From Thalassotalea loyana (lineage in GTDB: Bacteria > Pseudomonadota > Gammaproteobacteria > Enterobacterales > Alteromonadaceae), in contig NZ_BSSV01000005.1 in assembly GCF_030161435.1 (NCBI RefSeq), positions 124,001 through 188,000 on the forward strand: 64,000 nucleotides of DNA, read 5' to 3'. The stretch's first letter is position 1. Every line of letters starts with the position of its first letter. Shown here piece by piece: positions 59,878-64,000 of the stretch. The notes beneath the pieces are model-generated. The model was not told the origin of the DNA. It searched no databases and saw nothing but the letters and a program-made list of their open reading frames with translations. Position numbers and translations under genes: made by a program.

Positions 59878-60597
59878 ATGAAGTTTTACCGCCGTTTGAA
59901 AGCGGTCAAAGCCATTAGTTTTGACCTAGATGACACCCTATATAGTAATCGTGAGCAAATGATTGCTGCGGATGTTGCGATGAATAAACACTTCAATGAG
60001 GTGCTCACTCAACATGGCTTGCCTGCGCAAGACTACAGCGCAAAATTTTGGTGGCCATATCGCCAAGCAGTTGTAAAACAAACCCCAGCGTTAAAACACG
60101 ACGTGACTAAAGTACGTGAAGTTGTTTATGACTATGGTTTGAAAAAGCTGGGATTAGCTGATGAAATTGCCGCTCGTCTTGCAAAGCAGGGCTTAGCGTA
60201 CTTTTTAGAGCAGCGAAGTAACTTTACGGTTGGGCAAGATACACTCAACTTTTTGGCGCAACTTGCTGAAAAATTTCCGTTAGTTGCTATTACTAATGGT
60301 AATGTCGATGTCCAGCGAGTTGGTCTTTCACCTTACTTTACGCACATTTTCTTGGCAGGTGACGGCAACTTGCAAAAGCCCGATAGCGATATGTTTAACC
60401 AAGCTTGCCAACTACTCGACATATCTCCACACGCGTTACTTCACGTTGGAGACTGTGGCCATGCCGATATTTTTGGCGCAATGCGCGCTGGTTGTCAAAG
60501 TGCATGGCTTAATAAATATGATGTTGGCAAACCATTGAAAGTTTTGCCAAATCTAGAAATTTCGAGTGTCGAACAACTTTTACAGTTACCTTCATAG
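59878..60597 (+). CDS. yigB: HAD-family phosphatase (YigB-like)
   Basis: A 239-residue haloacid dehalogenase-type phosphatase. E. coli YigB dephosphorylates FMN and sugar phosphates. Motif I is SFDLDDTLYSN, motif II AITNGN, and motifs III/IV are in the LQKPDSDMFNQA and HVGDCGHADIFGA regions. A cap domain lies at about 20-95. It is between DUF484 and uvrD, the usual position minus xerC. Confidence 0.92.
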   Translation: MKFYRRLKAVKAISFDLDDTLYSNREQMIAADVAMNKHFNEVLTQHGLPAQDYSAKFWWPYRQAVVKQTPALKHDVTKVREVVYDYGLKKLGLADEIAARLAKQGLAYFLEQRSNFTVGQDTLNFLAQLAEKFPLVAITNGNVDVQRVGLSPYFTHIFLAGDGNLQKPDSDMFNQACQLLDISPHALLHVGDCGHADIFGAMRAGCQSAWLNKYDVGKPLKVLPNLEISSVEQLLQLPS

Positions 60598-60615
60598 GTA
60601 CATTGAGATCCCATA

Positions 60616-62793
60616 ATGGATGTTTCTGATTTAATTGATGGCTTGAATGACAAGCAAAGAGAAGCCGTTGCTGCACCATTACAAAACATGTTGGTGCTTG
60701 CAGGCGCAGGTAGTGGTAAAACTCGTGTGTTAGTCCATCGCATAGCGTGGCTAATGAAAGTTGAGAAAGCCTCTCCCCATAGTATTTTAGCGGTAACGTT
60801 TACCAATAAAGCGGCTGCTGAGATGCGGGCTCGTGTTGAGCAAACTACGGGTGGCGGTGTTCACGGTATGTGGATAGGTACCTTTCACGGGTTAGCCCAT
60901 CGTTTACTTCGCATGCACTTTCAAGAAGCTAAGTTGCCACAAAATTTCCAAGTTTTAGATTCGGACGACCAAACTCGATTAATTAAACGCATTCTCAAAG
61001 CGTTGAATATTGATGAAAAACGCTGGCCGGCAAAACAAATACAGTGGTACATCAATGGCAAAAAAGATGAAGGTATTCGTCCGCAGCATATTGAAGATAG
61101 TTATGATCCAACCGAACAAATGTTCGTCAAAGTTTATCAAGCCTATCAAGAAGCATGTGATCGTGCAGGATTAGTTGATTTTGCTGAACTACTATTGCGT
61201 GCCCACGAATTATGGCTGAATAACCCTGTTTTACTGCATCATTATCAACAACGCTTTCGTCATATTTTGGTAGACGAATTTCAAGATACCAATGCCATTC
61301 AGTATGCGTGGCTAAGCATACTTGGTGGTGAACAAGGCCGTGTCATGATCGTTGGCGATGACGATCAGTCAATTTATGGTTGGCGTGGCGCAAAAATTGA
61401 AAATATTCAACGCTTTTTGGATGATTTTGATGGCGCACAGACGATACGACTAGAGCAAAACTATCGTTCGACGGCCAACATTCTACAAGCTGCAAATAGC
61501 TTGATTTCCAATAACAACAATCGTTTAGGTAAGGATTTGTGGACGCAAGATGGCGACGGAGAAAAGATTTCCATCTACACGGCGTTTAATGATTTGGATG
61601 AAGCACGCTTTATCTCTGATCGAATTACCACGTGGCGCTCGCAAAATGGCTCGCTTGACGATGTTGCAATCTTATATCGTAACAATGCGCAGTCACGCAT
61701 TCTTGAGGAAGCGTTACTAAAAGAGCACTTACCTTATCGCATTTATGGCGGTCAGCGCTTTTTTGATCGTCAAGAAATCAAAGATGCGCTTGCTTACCTT
61801 CGTTTAATTGCTAACCGCGATGACGACGCCTCATTTGAGCGTATTGTAAATACACCAACACGTGGTATTGGTAATACGACATTGAGTTTAGTGAGAGATG
61901 CTGCGCGTAGCTTAGAGATGACCATGTGGCAAGCGTGTCAGCATATGCTTAGCAATGAAGAACTCAAAGGGCGTAGCGCAAAAACAATTAAGAATTTCAT
62001 TGATTTAATTGATCAGTTAGAAGATGATGCCATTCATCTTAATCTTGATCAGCAAGCCGATTATGTTATTAAAAACAGTGGCTTAAAAGCAATGTATGAA
62101 GCTGAAAAAGGTGAACGAGCACAAGCACGAATTGAAAACTTGAACGAATTAGTGACGGCGTGTCAGACGTTTGAGAAAGATCCTGAGCTTGAAGAAGAAA
62201 TGACCGACCTCAATGCGTTCCTAACGCATGCGTCGCTGGAGGCGGGTGAATCTCAAGCCGATGATTATGAACCAGCGGTGCAACTTATGACGATGCATAG
62301 TGCTAAAGGTTTGGAGTTCAAGTTGGTCTTTATTGCTGGGCTTGAGGAAGGAATGTTTCCTTCGCTTCAGTCGGCTGAAGAGATTGGTCGATTAGAAGAA
62401 GAGCGACGATTATGTTACGTCGGCATGACACGTGCGATGGAGAAGCTATACTTATGTCATGCGGAGTCACGTCGTTTGTATGGGCAAGAGAAATATCACA
62501 AGCAAAGCCGCTTTATACGTGAGCTACCAAGTGAATGTATTGAAGAGATACGATTACAACAACAAGTGAGTCGCCCGGTAACAAGTGGGAGATTCTCATC
62601 GACCTTTACTACGGAAAGTTTTGATAATACCGGATTTGCCTTGGGGCAGCAGGTTGTTCATGCCAAGTTTGGCGAAGGTGTAGTACTAAATTATGAAGGC
62701 AGTGGAGCGCAAAGTCGCATACAAGTGAACTTTGACCAGTTTGGCAGTAAATGGCTGGTTGTCGCTTACGCTAACCTTCAAGCAGTAAATTGA
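60616..62793 (+). CDS. uvrD: DNA helicase II
   Basis: The 3'-5' helicase of nucleotide-excision and mismatch repair. The 725-residue protein shows motif I LVLAGAGSGKTRVLVHRIAWL, Ia AVTFTNKAAAEMR, II ILVDEFQDTNAIQYAWL, III GDDDQSIYGWRGA, V MTMHSAKGLEFKLVFIAGLEEG and VI RRLCYVGMTRA. The C-terminal Tudor-like tip ends with GEGVVLNYEGSGAQSRIQVNF. RBS weak. It ends the lysA-uvrD run. Confidence 0.98.
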   Translation: MDVSDLIDGLNDKQREAVAAPLQNMLVLAGAGSGKTRVLVHRIAWLMKVEKASPHSILAVTFTNKAAAEMRARVEQTTGGGVHGMWIGTFHGLAHRLLRMHFQEAKLPQNFQVLDSDDQTRLIKRILKALNIDEKRWPAKQIQWYINGKKDEGIRPQHIEDSYDPTEQMFVKVYQAYQEACDRAGLVDFAELLLRAHELWLNNPVLLHHYQQRFRHILVDEFQDTNAIQYAWLSILGGEQGRVMIVGDDDQSIYGWRGAKIENIQRFLDDFDGAQTIRLEQNYRSTANILQAANSLISNNNNRLGKDLWTQDGDGEKISIYTAFNDLDEARFISDRITTWRSQNGSLDDVAILYRNNAQSRILEEALLKEHLPYRIYGGQRFFDRQEIKDALAYLRLIANRDDDASFERIVNTPTRGIGNTTLSLVRDAARSLEMTMWQACQHMLSNEELKGRSAKTIKNFIDLIDQLEDDAIHLNLDQQADYVIKNSGLKAMYEAEKGERAQARIENLNELVTACQTFEKDPELEEEMTDLNAFLTHASLEAGESQADDYEPAVQLMTMHSAKGLEFKLVFIAGLEEGMFPSLQSAEEIGRLEEERRLCYVGMTRAMEKLYLCHAESRRLYGQEKYHKQSRFIRELPSECIEEIRLQQQVSRPVTSGRFSSTFTTESFDNTGFALGQQVVHAKFGEGVVLNYEGSGAQSRIQVNFDQFGSKWLVVAYANLQAVN

Positions 62794-62806
62794 GAGTAAT
62801 AAAACT

Positions 62807-64000
62807 ATGGCAAGAAACTTATTAGTCGTTGAAGACAGTAAACCGATTGCATCGGTTATTCGACAAATTGGCGAAGCGTTAGACTTTAACGTTGTGCTAG
62901 CTAAAACACTGTCAGAGGTAGAAGCTATCCTAAATACCGATCAGGAGTTTTTTGCCGCCACAATCGATTATGCATTACCTGATGCACCAGATGGCCAGGC
63001 AATTGAATTGGTTTTAGCAAATCAAATTCCAAGCCTAGTGTTAACGGGTAAAATGGATGACAAAACTCGTGAGCGAATTTTGTCACTTCCTGTTATTGAT
63101 TATATTCCCAAAGAGAACAGTCAAGCGTTCCTTTATTTAAAACGTATATTACATTGGCAAACCACCAACAGCAGCATTGGCGTGCTTGTCGTTGACGATT
63201 CATTATCTGCGCGAAAACATGTGACTGAGCTTTTAAAGCGCAGGAACTTTAAAACCTTTGGTGCGAAAAATGGTGTTGAAGCATTAGAAGTTCTGCACGC
63301 TAACCCAAACATAAAAATGGTTATCACTGATTTAGAGATGCCGGAAATGGATGGCATTGTGTTAACCAATGAGATTCGTAAGAATTACAATCGCGATCAG
63401 TTGTCGATTATTGGTATTTCTGGGGCAACCTCAGGTATTCATTCGGCACGATTCATCAAAAATGGTGCAGACGATTTCTTGAGAAAACCGTTTTGCCCAG
63501 AAGAGTTTTATTGCCGAATCACGCAAAATATCGAAAGTTTGAGTCATATTGAGCAAATTAAGCACGCTGCCAATACCGATTACTTAACAGATTTACCAAA
63601 CCGTCGAGCATTTTTTCAGCAATCACAGCAGTTTATTGCTAAGTGTTTAAAATCAAACGTACCTTATTGTGCCGCAATGATTGATTTAGACCACTTTAAA
63701 CAAATCAACGATAATTACGGACATGAAGCTGGCGACCATGTGTTGAAGGTTGTCTCGTTATATATGCGTAAGTATCTTGGTAATAGTGTTCTAGGGCGCA
63801 TGGGTGGTGAAGAGTTTGCGGTTATTTTAGCTGGCGTTAATGAAGATCAAATGTATTCAAAATTAGATGATTTTCGTCGCGAGTTATCTATTCAGCAAGT
63901 GCCATTTGAAGACAATGCTATTTCAGTATCTGTCAGTATCGGTGTTGCGATGAACGTTAAAGCCGCTGTCGCTCAACAACTAAATATGGCGGATTCGGCG
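62807..64000 (+). CDS. Double-receiver GGDEF response regulator (3' end outside window)
   Basis: The frame opens at ATG 62807, 13 bases after uvrD, and runs off the window after 398 codons. The first receiver (about 1-120) reads MARNLLVVEDSKPIASVIRQ; the second (about 123-245) reads VLVVDDSLSARKHVTELL with a phospho-acceptor Asp in VITDLEMPEMDG and the Lys in FLRKPF. A GGDEF domain (from about 265) has GGEEF at 333-337 without an obvious RxxD I-site. It is therefore a phosphorylation-controlled diguanylate cyclase with no partner kinase in view. Confidence 0.92.
   Translation, partial: MARNLLVVEDSKPIASVIRQIGEALDFNVVLAKTLSEVEAILNTDQEFFAATIDYALPDAPDGQAIELVLANQIPSLVLTGKMDDKTRERILSLPVIDYIPKENSQAFLYLKRILHWQTTNSSIGVLVVDDSLSARKHVTELLKRRNFKTFGAKNGVEALEVLHANPNIKMVITDLEMPEMDGIVLTNEIRKNYNRDQLSIIGISGATSGIHSARFIKNGADDFLRKPFCPEEFYCRITQNIESLSHIEQIKHAANTDYLTDLPNRRAFFQQSQQFIAKCLKSNVPYCAAMIDLDHFKQINDNYGHEAGDHVLKVVSLYMRKYLGNSVLGRMGGEEFAVILAGVNEDQMYSKLDDFRRELSIQQVPFEDNAISVSVSIGVAMNVKAAVAQQLNMADSA

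Overview
The window is a moderately AT-rich stretch of chromosome from a marine-type gammaproteobacterium. Gene content and order fit Alteromonadales, most likely Colwelliaceae (Thalassotalea or Colwellia-like). The pointers are the blocks rsmD|ftsY-ftsE-ftsX-rpoH, tatABC-tatD-(diguanylate cyclase)-hemB, ppx-rhlB|trxA-rho, ubiD-fre, and hemYXDC-cyaY|lptM-lysA-dapF-DUF484-yigB-uvrD, together with many c-di-GMP proteins and secreted peptidases. The genus is inferred from gene order and protein style, not from a search. I see no rRNA, tRNA, CRISPR array, insertion sequence, prophage or integrated element.

Layout. 1-3.3 kb: tail of a phosphotransferase-like gene, a chemoreceptor and a periplasmic GlpQ. 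3.5-4.3 kb: a PEP-CTERM surface protein. 4.5-11.6 kb: an accessory catabolic cluster with a GMC alcohol dehydrogenase, an AraC-type regulator, an aldehyde dehydrogenase and an acyl-CoA ligase, interrupted by a diguanylate cyclase. Together the enzymes could take a medium- or long-chain alcohol to acyl-CoA. 11.7-17.9 kb: a membrane sensor-like protein lacking any output domain, a small secreted protein, an EamA transporter, a SapC-domain protein, a long coiled-coil protein, DUF416 and RsmD. 18-23.3 kb: FtsY (with 21 perfect copies of a 6-bp Glu-Pro repeat), FtsE, FtsX, an EAL-HDOD protein and sigma-32. 23.3-29.1 kb: a complete tripartite RND efflux operon. 29.4-33.1 kb: a GAF-GAF-GGDEF-EAL protein and an unrecognised envelope protein. 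33.2-38.7 kb: Tat translocase, TatD, a 7TM diguanylate cyclase and HemB. 38.7-46.6 kb: Ppx, RhlB, thioredoxin, Rho, a periplasmic binding-like protein, UbiD and Fre. 46.7-52.2 kb: a tandem HtrA-like lipoprotein and an S9 peptidase. 52.2-62.8 kb: heme (hemCDXY), frataxin, lysine/DAP synthesis, a HAD phosphatase and UvrD. The window ends inside a double-receiver GGDEF response regulator.

Most of the window is conserved housekeeping DNA and I did not find a clearly new multi-gene system. The items most worth a second look are the Nma111-like double protease/PDZ lipoprotein, the hexanucleotide tract inside ftsY, a heat-shock-like promoter in front of rpoH, the alcohol-to-acyl-CoA cluster with its embedded diguanylate cyclase, palindromes in front of the RND operon, and the absence of xerC and cyaA from their familiar positions. 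No gap between genes exceeds 300 bases; the largest (7101-7399, 29145-29428, 4254-4533) are upstream regulatory regions or carry the inverted repeats listed.
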